NCBI GenBank assembly: GCA_002696035.1
Contig: NZQV01000007.1
Coordinates: 180,136 to 244,135, forward strand
Reading direction: 5' to 3'
Length of the DNA: 64,000 bases
From: Balneola sp.
GTDB taxonomy: Bacteria > Bacteroidota > Rhodothermia > Balneolales > Balneolaceae
Shown here piece by piece: positions 24,203 to 34,041 of this stretch. A program made the translations under genes and the position numbers. Below the pieces are notes generated by a model. The model was given only the letters and a program-made list of their open reading frames with translations. It was not told where the DNA came from and made no database searches. The stretch's first letter is position 1, and each line of letters opens with the position of its first letter.

Positions 24203-25498
24203 ATGAAGAACGTTCTTTTTATCGTCTATTATTTTCCTCCAATGGGAGGGAGCGGGGTACAGCGTCCTCTTAAATTCGTAAAATACTTGCGTGAATTTGG
24301 GTGGAATCCGATCGTTCTTCGTCCTGAACCCGGCATCTATTCTCACTTTGATGACAGTCTGGAACGGGAACTGAAGAAAACGAAGGTTGAAGTTATTAGC
24401 CTTCAGCCCCAAACACCTTTTCATGTAGCTGCAGGGAGCAATCAGGAAAAATACAGGGAGCGGAAGATTCCTGACTGGCTGGCAAAGATAGTACGTCGTT
24501 TCTTAAGGCTGTTCATGTTTCCGGATAATAAGAAAGGATGGATCGAACCGGCATATCAAAAAGCAGTTGAGATTATCGAGAACAGGGATGTTGACCTCAT
24601 CTTCAGTACGGCTCCTCCATTCAGTAACCATGTGGCAGCTGCAAAAATTAGTGACCAAACCAACCTTCCGCTGATACTTGATTACAGAGATCTGTGGCTG
24701 AACAACCATTTTATGGATGATATGTTTGGTTGGCAAAAAAGACGCATGAAAAAACTGGAGGAATTCTGCCTGCAAAGAACTAAAGGGGTTACGGCCCTGG
24801 ATGATTTTATGATCGATGACATTCGATCATGTTACCCGGAGATTGATTTTAACGGGTTTGAAGTCTCGCATGGTTTCGATCCCGAAGATTTCGAAAACCT
24901 TGAAGGCAAGGCTACTTTAGAATACAGGAAGGGAAAATTGAATTTTCTGTACAGCGGACTATTCTATGAACAAAATCAGCCTGATATTTTGTTGAAAGCA
25001 TTGGTAAAAGCTGCAAATGAAAATGCTTTGAATCTGGAACAGATTCACTTGCACTTTCAGGGAGGGCTTGATGTCAGAATTCAACATCTTGTCGAAAAAC
25101 TGGGACTTTCAAATATCGTTACCGATTATGGGTATGTGAACCATGAAATCGCTACTGCAAACCTGTTAGAAGCCGATGTGCTCTGGATGATCTCAAATTT
25201 TGATGCCAAGCATAAACAGATCAAAAGTGGAAAACTATTTGAATACATTGGTACAGGAAAACCAATTTTAGGTCTTTTGCATCCCGGAGAAGCCTCAAGG
25301 CTGCTGGAGCAATATGGAGCAGGTTTTGTAGGAAACTTAAGTACTCCTGAAAAAGTACAAAGCACGTTGGAAACTATATTTGAACAATGGGAAAAGGATC
25401 AGCTTCCTGAAGCCAACAAAGAGTTCATAGCATTATTTGATCGAAAAAAGCTCACCCTAAAGCTGGCTAAAATATTTGACAAAATTTCATCCCAATAA
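24203..25498 (+). CDS. glycosyltransferase, GT4-like (GT-B fold)
   Basis: A 431-residue protein. The N-terminal YYFPPMGGSGVQRPLKFVKYL is typical of GT4-like transferases involved in envelope polysaccharides. The C-terminal half has a SGKLFEYIGTGKPILGLLHPGEASRLL donor-binding segment. It follows guaB by 17 nt and is separated by 29 nt from the M23 peptidase gene. Donor and acceptor sugars cannot be inferred. Confidence 0.85.
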   Translation: MKNVLFIVYYFPPMGGSGVQRPLKFVKYLREFGWNPIVLRPEPGIYSHFDDSLERELKKTKVEVISLQPQTPFHVAAGSNQEKYRERKIPDWLAKIVRRFLRLFMFPDNKKGWIEPAYQKAVEIIENRDVDLIFSTAPPFSNHVAAAKISDQTNLPLILDYRDLWLNNHFMDDMFGWQKRRMKKLEEFCLQRTKGVTALDDFMIDDIRSCYPEIDFNGFEVSHGFDPEDFENLEGKATLEYRKGKLNFLYSGLFYEQNQPDILLKALVKAANENALNLEQIHLHFQGGLDVRIQHLVEKLGLSNIVTDYGYVNHEIATANLLEADVLWMISNFDAKHKQIKSGKLFEYIGTGKPILGLLHPGEASRLLEQYGAGFVGNLSTPEKVQSTLETIFEQWEKDQLPEANKEFIALFDRKKLTLKLAKIFDKISSQ

Positions 25499-25527
25499 TA
25501 TCATTGGTTTGGTTAACTTGAAGCGCA

Positions 25528-26385
25528 ATGATCGAACTTCTTAAAAAATTATTTGAACAGCGGGATAAAAAAATCACCGTAATTCTGCTGGATGATTCCA
25601 AGCCTGATGAGGATAATTCGTACAATGTACATCCTCAGGGACTTTTTGGAATGATATTAGGTATTTCGGCCTTTTTTGCGCTTTTGGTGGCACTCATCTT
25701 TATGTTAACGCCATTGGGCGGTTTACTATATAGTACCGATGATGCTGAGATCAGGGCCCAGATCTTGAATGTAACAGATAAAGCCATCGCTTTGGAAGAT
25801 TCCCTGCGTCAGCGCGATCTGCAGCTTCGGGAGATGAAGAACATACTGCGTTTGAGTATCGATACTACACTGGTTCTGGATGAACGATTCAATGATTTTT
25901 TAAACCAAAGTGATGTTTTTCAAAATTCTGACTTTATTAGTTATGATCAGGTTGGCTCCTTTGACCGGTTGAGTCAGAATGAGGTCTTATTTTCCAATGT
26001 TGCCAAATCGGCACCAGATTTTCCCGCCAAATATCCGGTTCAGGGCTCACTAACACGTGGGTATTTACCTGAAGAAGAACATTATGGAATGGATATAGCT
26101 ACAAAAAGCAAAGAACCGGTGGTGAATATTGCAGATGGTTCTATTTTTAATAGCAGTTGGACAATTAATAATGGATATGTAATATCCATACAGCACAGTG
26201 ATGGCGTTGTGACGACCTACAAACATTTATCAAAATTGAATAAAAAGGAAGGCGATCTTGTTCTTAAAGGTGATATTCTGGGCGAAGTCGACAATGCCGG
26301 AGTACTAAGTACAGGACCGCATCTTCATTTTGAGATCTGGAGAAATGGAGTGCCACAAAATCCTGAAGTCTATTTAATCAAATAA
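25528..26385 (+). CDS. M23 family membrane-anchored metallopeptidase
   Basis: A 285-residue protein with one TM helix (about 37-63), a coiled-coil-like stalk (about 70-110) and a C-terminal LytM domain. The zinc ligands are visible as HYGMD (H and D) and the HLH of GPHLHFEIW, so the site looks intact and active. M23 enzymes cut peptidoglycan peptide bridges. It lies 9 nt upstream of a bactofilin gene; M23-bactofilin pairs are known to act together in cell-shape control (for example LmdC and BacA). Confidence 0.9.
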   Translation: MIELLKKLFEQRDKKITVILLDDSKPDEDNSYNVHPQGLFGMILGISAFFALLVALIFMLTPLGGLLYSTDDAEIRAQILNVTDKAIALEDSLRQRDLQLREMKNILRLSIDTTLVLDERFNDFLNQSDVFQNSDFISYDQVGSFDRLSQNEVLFSNVAKSAPDFPAKYPVQGSLTRGYLPEEEHYGMDIATKSKEPVVNIADGSIFNSSWTINNGYVISIQHSDGVVTTYKHLSKLNKKEGDLVLKGDILGEVDNAGVLSTGPHLHFEIWRNGVPQNPEVYLIK

Positions 26386-26394
26386 AATAACATT

Positions 26395-26835
26395 ATGTTA
26401 AACTCAAAAAAATCATCTAGTAACGGTTCTTCTTCGAGTAATTCGAGTCAATCTCCTTCCGTCAATATTTTAAGCGAAGGAACAAAGTTAAAAGGAGATC
26501 TGAATTCACAAAGTGATATACGAGTAGGTGGAACCATAGAAGGGGAAGCCGTTTCGAAGGGGAAGTTGATTGTAACCGGAAATGGTAAAGTTATTGGAAA
26601 TATCACTTCCTCTGAAGCCGATATTGCCGGCAGAGTAGAAGGAGAGGTCAAGATCTCAGATAAATTGACTTTGCGCGAAACTGCAATTATCGATGGAAAT
26701 ATTTATACCAAAACGCTTATCGTAGAAGAAGGCGCACAAATAAATGGATCGTGCCGAATGGGATCAGATGCCAAATCTTTATCTCAAAACAGTGATGCCG
26801 ATTTCGCCAATGAAACAAAAGTAAAATCTTCCTGA
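26395..26835 (+). CDS. bactofilin
   Basis: A 146-residue polymer-forming cytoskeletal protein. A Ser/Asn-rich N-terminal tail is followed by the right-handed beta-helix core with repeating GxI/GxV turns (LKGDLNSQSDIRVGGTIEGE, KVIGNITSSEADIAGRVEGE and similar) and a polar C-terminal tail. Its membrane-anchored partner is probably the preceding M23 peptidase. Confidence 0.93.
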   Translation: MLNSKKSSSNGSSSSNSSQSPSVNILSEGTKLKGDLNSQSDIRVGGTIEGEAVSKGKLIVTGNGKVIGNITSSEADIAGRVEGEVKISDKLTLRETAIIDGNIYTKTLIVEEGAQINGSCRMGSDAKSLSQNSDADFANETKVKSS

Positions 26836-26839
26836 ATAA

Positions 26840-27061
26840 TTGCCCCAAAACTTCTTACCTAAAAAATATAGACAATATATCGGACTGGGAGCGGAGATAG
26901 CCGCTTCCTTGTTGGTTCCGATATTATTGGGGTATTTACTGGATCGTCACTTTCAAACATCGCCCATTTTTATTTTGACGGGTGTTTTTGGAGCCATGGT
27001 AGGTTTTGGATTTATGATCGTCAGGATCTCAAGGAAACTCAGTACTTCTGATAATGATTAA
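26840..27061 (+). CDS. AtpZ/AtpI-like small membrane protein of the ATP synthase operon
   Basis: A 73-residue protein with two TM helices (YIGLGAEIAASLLVPILLGYLLDR and FILTGVFGAMVGFGFMIVRI), matching the AtpZ/F0F1-ATPase subunit family found at the head of ATP synthase operons. The start is TTG at 26840, 4 nt after the bactofilin stop; no ATG fits the first helix. It overlaps the next gene by 8 nt. Confidence 0.8.
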   Translation: MPQNFLPKKYRQYIGLGAEIAASLLVPILLGYLLDRHFQTSPIFILTGVFGAMVGFGFMIVRISRKLSTSDND

Positions 27062-27431
27062 TTTTGATGGTGGTGTTTTTAAAAACTCTCTGAAGGCTTC
27101 CGCTCTGCTATTACTTATCTCGCTCAACTTTTTTTTGATCGGAGAGCAAGAAGGAGTAGCCGTTTTATCTGGAGTTCTGCTTAGCGCGATTTTTGTTTGC
27201 AGTAGCGCCTGGATATTTGATGTGTTTCAATACGCTGAAAATGCCCTTTTTATAAAGATCTACATCTTCTCTATTGCCCTCCGGTTTCTGTTGGTGTTAC
27301 TGTTGTTCGGAATTTTACTTGGGACAACAAAAATTGATGAAATCTACTTTACAGTTAGTTTCATAATTTCCTATCTTTGCCAATCTGTAACGGAAATGAT
27401 TTTTTTAAACAAAATTCTACAAAAAGAGTAG
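27054..27431 (+). CDS. AtpI-like membrane protein
   Basis: A 125-residue protein with four hydrophobic segments (ALLLLISLNFFLIG, AVLSGVLLSAIFVCSSAWIF, IFSIALRFLLVLLLFGILL and FTVSFIISYLCQSV). Position and topology match the ATP synthase protein I group, which aids assembly of the c-ring or ion homeostasis. It overlaps the AtpZ-like gene and lies 9 nt before atpB. Confidence 0.7.
   Translation: MINFDGGVFKNSLKASALLLLISLNFFLIGEQEGVAVLSGVLLSAIFVCSSAWIFDVFQYAENALFIKIYIFSIALRFLLVLLLFGILLGTTKIDEIYFTVSFIISYLCQSVTEMIFLNKILQKE
27372..27379 (+). promoter_or_regulatory. candidate internal promoter -7 element before atpB
   Basis: TATCTTTG lies inside the end of the AtpI-like gene, 61 nt before the atpB start. 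It is identical to the elements before guaB and ino1 and could give separate expression of the structural subunits. It may also be coincidental coding sequence. Confidence 0.3.
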
Positions 27432-27440
27432 CAAGATAAA

Positions 27441-28517
27441 ATGGTTCAAACCCTGCGTCGAGTTTTTTTAACTCTTTTATTTTTATCTATTAGCACCTCA
27501 AATATTTTTGCAGCTGATGCTTCTGAACAGGAAGATGGTCAGATCCTTGATGTAATGGGTACCGTTGCAGATCATGACTATATGAAAACTCCCTTCGGGA
27601 AGATCTACCTGCCCCGCATATTTTATTGGGAAGATGCCAGTGGGGAAACGGGTTTAAGTGCATACGCTTCAACAAAATCAGCACTTGAATCAGGTGTGTT
27701 CGCAGAAAATGAAGAAGGAGCTATTGTTCCTGCAGGTGGTGGGCAGGTCAAGGTCGATCTTTCCATAACTTCACATCTTGTTTTCTTTTGGATTGGGATG
27801 GGATTGGCGGTCTTTATCACTGTGATGGCGGCTGGCAGATATAAAAAAGGTATTGGTAAGAGTGTAGAACCGCAGGGAGCTTTCCAGAATATTTTTGAAG
27901 TTTTGTTTGTATTTGTACGCGATGATATAGCCCGTGATAATATTGATAAGCACAAGGCAGACCGCTACGTACCTTATCTGTTTACTATGTTTATGGGAAT
28001 CACTTTTATGAACTTATTTGGGCTGGTTCCATGGGCTGCCACTGCAACAGCGGATCTCACTGTAACAGCCACGCTGGCAACCGTAACATTTTTTGTAACA
28101 CAGTTCAGTGGAACTAAGGATCACTGGGCACACGTATTTATGTTTCCAGGAGTTCCGGGGTGGGTGCGATTTATTTTAACTCCGGTAGAAATTTTAGGAT
28201 TATTTACCAAACCATTTGCCCTCGCCATTCGTCTTTTTGCAAATATGCTTTCGGGTAAGATCATGATCATAGCCATTCTTGGGCTTGTATTTATTTTTGC
28301 TGATCTACTCGGCGCGGTGGCCGGATATGGTGTAAGTATTTTCTCGGTATCGCTTACCGTTGTGCTTTATGCATTGAAAGCATTTGTGGCGTTATTACAA
28401 GCTTATATTTTCGCATTGCTATCTGCCGTGTTTATTGGGATGGCGGCTGAGAGTCATGAGCATGATGAAGAAGGATATCGAACAGAACATATTGCTGAAG
28501 AAGTTTCAGCGAACTAA
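27441..28517 (+). CDS. atpB: ATP synthase F0 subunit a
   Basis: A 358-residue subunit a, forming the proton half-channels. It has an N-terminal signal-like segment and a long periplasmic stretch (about 20-110) absent from E. coli AtpB but typical of this phylum. The essential Arg is in PFALAIRLFANMLSGKIM, and the last TM helices (KAFVALLQAYIFALLSAVFI) are canonical. Confidence 0.95.
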   Translation: MVQTLRRVFLTLLFLSISTSNIFAADASEQEDGQILDVMGTVADHDYMKTPFGKIYLPRIFYWEDASGETGLSAYASTKSALESGVFAENEEGAIVPAGGGQVKVDLSITSHLVFFWIGMGLAVFITVMAAGRYKKGIGKSVEPQGAFQNIFEVLFVFVRDDIARDNIDKHKADRYVPYLFTMFMGITFMNLFGLVPWAATATADLTVTATLATVTFFVTQFSGTKDHWAHVFMFPGVPGWVRFILTPVEILGLFTKPFALAIRLFANMLSGKIMIIAILGLVFIFADLLGAVAGYGVSIFSVSLTVVLYALKAFVALLQAYIFALLSAVFIGMAAESHEHDEEGYRTEHIAEEVSAN

Positions 28518-28545
28518 CTAACAAACCTAACATAACTTAAACTAA

Positions 28546-28779
<234 letters not shown>

Positions 28780-28799
28780 AATAAGATAGGGACACTATC

Positions 28800-29315
28800 A
28801 TGACTTTTCTTTTAGCTGGTGGAGGAGGCTTACTTTCTTTTAACACGGGATTGGCGATATGGATATTGATATCTCTCGCTATATTTCTTGGTGTAATGAT
28901 GAAGTATGCCGTGCCTCCAATTATGTCGGCACTACAGGAACGCGAGCAAAATATTAAGGAGTCTCTGGAATCTGCAGAAAAGGCAATTGCCAAAGCAGAG
29001 CAAATATCCAAAGACAACGAAAAAGCGCTGCGTGAAGCTGAAGTAAAAGCTCAACAGATTCGTAAAGAAGCTGTTGAAGAAGCCGAACTGATCCGCACAG
29101 AGCGTATCAGTAAAGCCAAAGAAGAGGCCGAAAAACTTATTGAACAAGCTCGCGCCTCTATTGAGCAAGAAAAAAAGCAAGCTTTGGTTGATCTTAGAAA
29201 GGAAGTAGCCAAATTGGCTATCGATTCCGCTTCTAAAATTATTGATGCCGAACTTGATAACGCAAAAAATCAAAAGCTGGTGGATAACTTTTTATCCGAC
29301 CTGTCTAAAAACTAA
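28800..29315 (+). CDS. atpF: ATP synthase F0 subunit b
   Basis: A 171-residue peripheral-stalk subunit with a single TM helix (about 15-38, FNTGLAIWILISLAIFLGVM) followed by a long charged coiled coil (residues about 45-155, rich in Ala, Glu and Lys). It is located between atpE and atpH, as expected. Confidence 0.94.
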   Translation: MTFLLAGGGGLLSFNTGLAIWILISLAIFLGVMMKYAVPPIMSALQEREQNIKESLESAEKAIAKAEQISKDNEKALREAEVKAQQIRKEAVEEAELIRTERISKAKEEAEKLIEQARASIEQEKKQALVDLRKEVAKLAIDSASKIIDAELDNAKNQKLVDNFLSDLSKN

Positions 29316-29325
29316 CCAATAATTC

Positions 29326-29874
29326 ATGCTGGTATCTAAAGCGGCACGACGTTATGCCACTGCACTTTTAGGACTTGCCCGGGAACAAGATTCCGTTGAG
29401 CGAACTTTGGAAGACGTACTTCTGATAAAGAATACGTTGGAAGATTCTCGCGATCTGGTTCTATTCCTGAAGAGCCCGATCATCAAACCGGATAAAAAAG
29501 TAGCAGCACTTGACGAAATTTTTGGCGATCAGCTTAGTGAACTTGTACACAAATTTGTTTCGCTCATTGCCAAAAAAAACCGCCAGAATATGCTGGATGA
29601 AATTGTGGCTGCTTTCGTTGAAAAATACAACGAATTTGCAGGCATCATCTCAGCTGAGATCTTTGTGGCAAAAAAACTGGACTCCAAGGAGTTGGAGAAT
29701 GTTAAGTCAAGCCTGGAAGAATTCACCAATAAGAAAGTGAATATTTCAACTACAGTGCAGGAAGATCTAAAAGGTGGTATAGCCGTTAAGATCAACGATA
29801 CGGTTATGGATGCTACCGTGAAGCATAAATTGGAACAACTTGAAGATGTATTCCTGAGCACTGCTTCGGAATAA
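29326..29874 (+). CDS. atpH: ATP synthase F1 subunit delta
   Basis: A 182-residue delta (OSCP-type) subunit. [15 protein letters not shown] at the N terminus and the C-terminal [23 protein letters not shown] are signatures of the family. It joins the b stalk to the top of the alpha3beta3 head. Confidence 0.94.
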   Translation: MLVSKAARRYATALLGLAREQDSVERTLEDVLLIKNTLEDSRDLVLFLKSPIIKPDKKVAALDEIFGDQLSELVHKFVSLIAKKNRQNMLDEIVAAFVEKYNEFAGIISAEIFVAKKLDSKELENVKSSLEEFTNKKVNISTTVQEDLKGGIAVKINDTVMDATVKHKLEQLEDVFLSTASE

Positions 29875-29906
29875 AATCACAACATTTTTTTAATCACATA
29901 CACACA

Positions 29907-31517
29907 ATGAGTCAAGTCAGACCAGACGAAGTTTCAGCCATATTACGCAAACAATTATCCGGCTTCGACAATGAAGCTGATACCTACGATGTTGGCACCG
30001 TACTTGAAGTAGGTGACGGTATTGCTCGTGTTTACGGGCTTTCCAAAGTTCAAGCAGGTGAACTGGTTGAACTGCCTGATTCCAAAGATGATAAAGGCAA
30101 TTCTGTTACCGGAATGGTGCTTAACCTTGAGGAAGATAATGTAGGTATCGTACTTTTCGGAGCATCACAGGCTGTTGAAGAAGGACATGTCGTAAAAAGA
30201 ACCAAAGATATTGCATCTATCAATGTTGGGGAAGGAGTATTGGGCCGAGTGATTGACCCTCTCGGAAACCCCATTGATGGTAAAGGAGCAATAAGTGGTG
30301 ATACGATCCGTCTTCCGCTTGAACGTAAAGCACCTGGTGTAATTTATCGTGAGCCGGTTACAGAGCCGCTTCAAACGGGTCTTAAAGCTATTGACTCATT
30401 GATCCCGATCGGACGCGGTCAGCGTGAGCTTATTATTGGTGACCGCCAAACAGGAAAAACTTCTGTAGCTGTTGATACGATTATCAACCAAAAGGCCACA
30501 CAAGACTCAGACAAGCCTGTACATTGTATTTATGTTGCTGTTGGGCAAAAAGGATCTACCGTTGCTAATATCCGTAAGGTTTTAGAAGACAACGGAGCCA
30601 TGGAGTACACTACTATCGTATCGGCACCTGCCAGTGTTTCTGCACCTATGCGTTACATTGCTCCATTCGCTGGTGCAACAATAGGTGAATACTTCCGTGA
30701 TACCGGTCGACACGCGCTTGTTATCTATGATGATTTGTCAAAACAAGCTGTGGCGTATCGTGAACTTTCTCTGTTGCTGAAGCGACCTCCGGGACGTGAA
30801 GCTTATCCTGGTGATGTATTCTACCTTCACAGTCGTTTACTTGAACGCGCTGCCAAGATCATCAATGATGACAAAGTAGCTCAGGCTATGAATAATATTC
30901 CTGATGAACTTCGTCCGATGGTAAAAGGTGGCGGTTCACTCACTGCACTTCCGGTAATTGAAACACAAGCCGGTGACGTGTCTGCATATATCCCAACCAA
31001 CGTAATTTCTATTACTGATGGACAGATCTTCCTTGAAACAGATCTGTTTAACCAGGGGGTACGACCTGCTATTGATGTAGGTACCTCGGTATCTCGTGTA
31101 GGTGGTTCTGCTCAGGTCAAATCCATGAAGAAACTATCCGGTACATTGAAGCTTGATCTGGCCCAGTATCGTGAGCTTGAAGCCTTTGCTAAATTTGGTT
31201 CCGATCTTGATGCTTCTACACAGGGGCAACTTCGTAAAGGAGAGCGTACGGTCGAATTGCTTAAGCAGGATGTTTATCAGCCACTTCCGGTTGAAAAACA
31301 GATTGCCCTGCTAAAGGTTAACTCCGAAGGTCTGCTTAATGATATTGAGACAACTGATATTTCGGAATTTGAAGAACGATTCCTTGAGCAAGTCGGTCTT
31401 AAGTACGATAAAGAGATGAAAGAGCTTGCAAGCTCCGGTGTTCTGGATGATAGTTTCGGTGAGAAACTGCTTGAAATTGCATCTTCCATTATCCACCAAA
31501 TTAACGCAAAAAACTAA
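29907..31517 (+). CDS. atpA: ATP synthase F1 subunit alpha
   Basis: A 536-residue non-catalytic nucleotide-binding subunit. Walker A is [19 protein letters not shown] and [20 protein letters not shown] are alpha-subunit signatures, and [14 protein letters not shown] lies in the C-terminal third. Codon and motif content are normal throughout. Confidence 0.97.
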   Translation: MSQVRPDEVSAILRKQLSGFDNEADTYDVGTVLEVGDGIARVYGLSKVQAGELVELPDSKDDKGNSVTGMVLNLEEDNVGIVLFGASQAVEEGHVVKRTKDIASINVGEGVLGRVIDPLGNPIDGKGAISGDTIRLPLERKAPGVIYREPVTEPLQTGLKAIDSLIPIGRGQRELIIGDRQTGKTSVAVDTIINQKATQDSDKPVHCIYVAVGQKGSTVANIRKVLEDNGAMEYTTIVSAPASVSAPMRYIAPFAGATIGEYFRDTGRHALVIYDDLSKQAVAYRELSLLLKRPPGREAYPGDVFYLHSRLLERAAKIINDDKVAQAMNNIPDELRPMVKGGGSLTALPVIETQAGDVSAYIPTNVISITDGQIFLETDLFNQGVRPAIDVGTSVSRVGGSAQVKSMKKLSGTLKLDLAQYRELEAFAKFGSDLDASTQGQLRKGERTVELLKQDVYQPLPVEKQIALLKVNSEGLLNDIETTDISEFEERFLEQVGLKYDKEMKELASSGVLDDSFGEKLLEIASSIIHQINAKN

Positions 31518-31545
31518 AGCAGACGAATACAGGTAATATCCTCTG

Positions 31546-32442
31546 ATGGCAAACCTACGAGACATACGAAATCGGATCTCTTCTGTTAATAATACGCAGC
31601 AGATCACCAAAGCCATGAAAATGGTAGCGGCTGCTAAACTTCGTAAAGCACAAGACCGGATGACAGAAACCCGGCCTTATGCTAATAAGATCGAAGAGGT
31701 AGTGGGCCGATTGGCTAACAGCAGCTCTGTTTCCAATCCATTGCTTCGTACACCGGAAGAGACCAAAAATATTTTGTTTATAGTTGTAGGTTCAGATCGT
31801 GGATTGTGCGGTGGATTCAACAATAATCTATTTAAGGAAGTTGAAAACCAGTTGCATTCAAATTTTCAAGAATATCTTGACAACGATTCTCTTTCTGTTT
31901 TGACCATAGGTAAGAAGGCAACGGCCCATTTTGGAAAACGTAATTACAATGTAACTGATCGTTTTCCGGGCTTTTTTGATGACATTAAGTATGATGTGAC
32001 ATCAGATATTATGACTACAGCGACTGCACATTTCATTGCAGGAGATTATGATGAAGTTTATATCGCCTTCAACGAATTTAAGTCCGTAATTGCCCAAAAC
32101 AGACGTGTGCAAAAAGTTCTGCCGCTGGATCCGGAAAAAATTGCAAATTCCAAATCCGGGGATGCATCTGAACAAGCTATTGATTACCTTTACGAGCCTA
32201 ATTCTGAGGCCATTTTGGATCGGTTGTTACCACTGCATTTAAACATGCAATTATGGCGCGCTGTGTTGGAATCCAATGCATCTGAACAGGGTGCCCGAAT
32301 GACAGCCATGGATAGTGCAACCGAAAATGCCAAAGACCTCGAAAAAGAATTACGCTTGAAATACAATCAAGCTCGCCAAAGTGCTATTACCACAGAGATC
32401 TCTGAAATTGTATCGGGAGCTCAGGCACTTAGCGACAACTAA
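31546..32442 (+). CDS. atpG: ATP synthase F1 subunit gamma
   Basis: A 298-residue rotor subunit with the N-terminal coiled coil (LRDIRNRISSVNNTQQITKA, KMVAAAKLRKAQ), the conserved GSDRGLCGGFN and the C-terminal NKARQ-like region (LKYNQARQSAITTEISEIVS). It is the last gene of the operon. The beta and epsilon genes (atpD, atpC) do not follow and must lie elsewhere. Confidence 0.95.
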   Translation: MANLRDIRNRISSVNNTQQITKAMKMVAAAKLRKAQDRMTETRPYANKIEEVVGRLANSSSVSNPLLRTPEETKNILFIVVGSDRGLCGGFNNNLFKEVENQLHSNFQEYLDNDSLSVLTIGKKATAHFGKRNYNVTDRFPGFFDDIKYDVTSDIMTTATAHFIAGDYDEVYIAFNEFKSVIAQNRRVQKVLPLDPEKIANSKSGDASEQAIDYLYEPNSEAILDRLLPLHLNMQLWRAVLESNASEQGARMTAMDSATENAKDLEKELRLKYNQARQSAITTEISEIVSGAQALSDN

Positions 32443-32461
32443 ATTTATTGATTTTACATTA

Positions 32462-32548
32462 GGAGAGCTGGCAGAGTGGTCGAATGCGGTGGTCTTGAAA
32501 ACCATTGAGGCCTTACGGTCTCCGGGGGTTCGAATCCCTCGCTCTCCG
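32462..32548 (+). tRNA. tRNA-Ser(UGA)
   Basis: An 87-nt cloverleaf with acceptor arms GGAGAGC (32462-32468) and GCTCTCC (32541-32547), anticodon loop CTTGAAA with TGA, a long variable arm (GAGGCCTTACGGTCTC) and GGTTCGAATCC in the T arm. The long variable arm and the anticodon identify tRNA-Ser. CCA is not encoded. It lies 20 nt after atpG. Confidence 0.97.
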
Positions 32549-32553
32549 CAACT

Positions 32554-32579
32554 AAATAGCCCCTTTTGGGGCTATTTTT
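32554..32579 (+). terminator. rho-independent terminator after tRNA-Ser
   Basis: A strong stem AATAGCCCC / GGGGCTATT around TTTT is followed by a T-rich tail, directly downstream of the tRNA. It probably ends the transcript running from the ATP synthase operon through the tRNA. Confidence 0.9.
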
Positions 32580-32639
32580 GTTTTCACAAGTACCCATAAT
32601 CAATATTATGATTATGCTTTCGTTTATGGCTCAAACTAA

Positions 32640-34034
32640 ATGATTACTATGACAGCACGTACATTTGTGGCTCTTTTCTGCTTTTCAATGCTCACTTACG
32701 GGGCAGGCTTTTCACAAGACACGCTCAATATAGATCTGAATACCTTTATGCAGAAGGCTATCCAAAACTCTGGTCAGGTTGACTATGAACGGCAAAATAT
32801 AGCCTTAGCTGAAAACAGAGTTCAACAGGCTAAAGCCCAGCGGTTTTTACCGAATCTAAGTTTTGACAGTCAACATGGTCTAGTGCCCGGCGTTAAAAGT
32901 GACAATCCTAATTTAGAAGAAGACGAATACTACCTGGATCCCAACCTCAGAAATGATTGGTCTGACTGGGCGATCTTTACTCGATTTCAAGTATCAGCTG
33001 CCCAGCCTGTTTTCACTTGGGGAGCTATCGATAAAGCTGTAGAAGCGGCAAAATTAGGAGCTGAAGCAGCAGAGTATGGATTTGATGCAAAACGAGCAGA
33101 ACTGGAGCTGAGGCTGTTCGATCTGTATTTCAGTTATGTGTTGGCATTAGAGATAGAACGACTGCTAAGCGAAGCACAAGACAAAGTGAATCAGATAGAA
33201 CGGCAGATCAATAACATGAGGAAGGAAGGTAATTCTGATCTGGATGAATCTGAAGTCTTTAAATTCGAGATCTTTAAATCTGAGTTTGAGATTCAGAAAG
33301 CTGAAGTTGAAGAAAATATGCGCTTTGTTAAAGAAACCTGGAAGTATGTTCTCCGGAATGAAGAAGGTACCGTATTTGAACCTTCTATTCAGTTTCTCGA
33401 CCCTGTTTCATCAGATATTGAACCGGTTGATTTTTACCAACAGGCCGCCTTCAATAATCGTCCTGAACTTAAGGCTTTAGCTACGGGGAAAGAAGCTACA
33501 GAAACCTATATTTCATCCCTCAGAAAACAAAATTTACCAGGATTATACCTGGCTGGATATATCAATTTTGCCGACACACCAAACCGGCCCCGGCAGTCTA
33601 ATCCGTTTATACAGAATACGACCAACTTGTTCACAGGTGGCTTTGGTTTAACGATCCGTCAGAAACTGAATTTTTTCGGTATCAAAGCTGATCTTGAACG
33701 CAGTCAAATTGAATTGAAAAGAGCAGATCTTGCCCAGGATGCAGCAAAAGATGGTATCTTACTTGAGGTGAACAATCAATATCGGCAGGCAGCCGTTGCC
33801 AATGTGAAAGTCGAGCAAACCGATAACGCATTGGTTACTTCAAAAAAATGGCTCCGGCAGGAACAACTGGATTATGATTTTGGTATGGGTGAAGTAAAAG
33901 ATCTTATTGATGCCATGCGGAAGGAATTGGAGTTAAAACTTCAACTTAAGCAGCGTATATTTGAGTATAATTCATCCCTGGCCAAATTGAATAAAGCGTC
34001 CGGCATCCCAATAAACATGTTAATAACAAATTGA
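32640..34034 (+). CDS. TolC-family outer-membrane channel protein
   Basis: A 464-residue protein with a signal peptide (1 to about 25, ending GFSQ) and two OEP repeats of long amphipathic helices (ALAENRVQQAKAQRFLPNL, then QIELKRADLAQDAAKDG). It forms the outer-membrane part of an export system. No RND or ABC gene is adjacent; the next gene, 7 nt downstream, is an MlaC-type protein, so lipid export is possible. An ATG at 32649 is an alternative start. Confidence 0.88.
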   Translation: MITMTARTFVALFCFSMLTYGAGFSQDTLNIDLNTFMQKAIQNSGQVDYERQNIALAENRVQQAKAQRFLPNLSFDSQHGLVPGVKSDNPNLEEDEYYLDPNLRNDWSDWAIFTRFQVSAAQPVFTWGAIDKAVEAAKLGAEAAEYGFDAKRAELELRLFDLYFSYVLALEIERLLSEAQDKVNQIERQINNMRKEGNSDLDESEVFKFEIFKSEFEIQKAEVEENMRFVKETWKYVLRNEEGTVFEPSIQFLDPVSSDIEPVDFYQQAAFNNRPELKALATGKEATETYISSLRKQNLPGLYLAGYINFADTPNRPRQSNPFIQNTTNLFTGGFGLTIRQKLNFFGIKADLERSQIELKRADLAQDAAKDGILLEVNNQYRQAAVANVKVEQTDNALVTSKKWLRQEQLDYDFGMGEVKDLIDAMRKELELKLQLKQRIFEYNSSLAKLNKASGIPINMLITN

Positions 34035-34041
34035 TAATATC

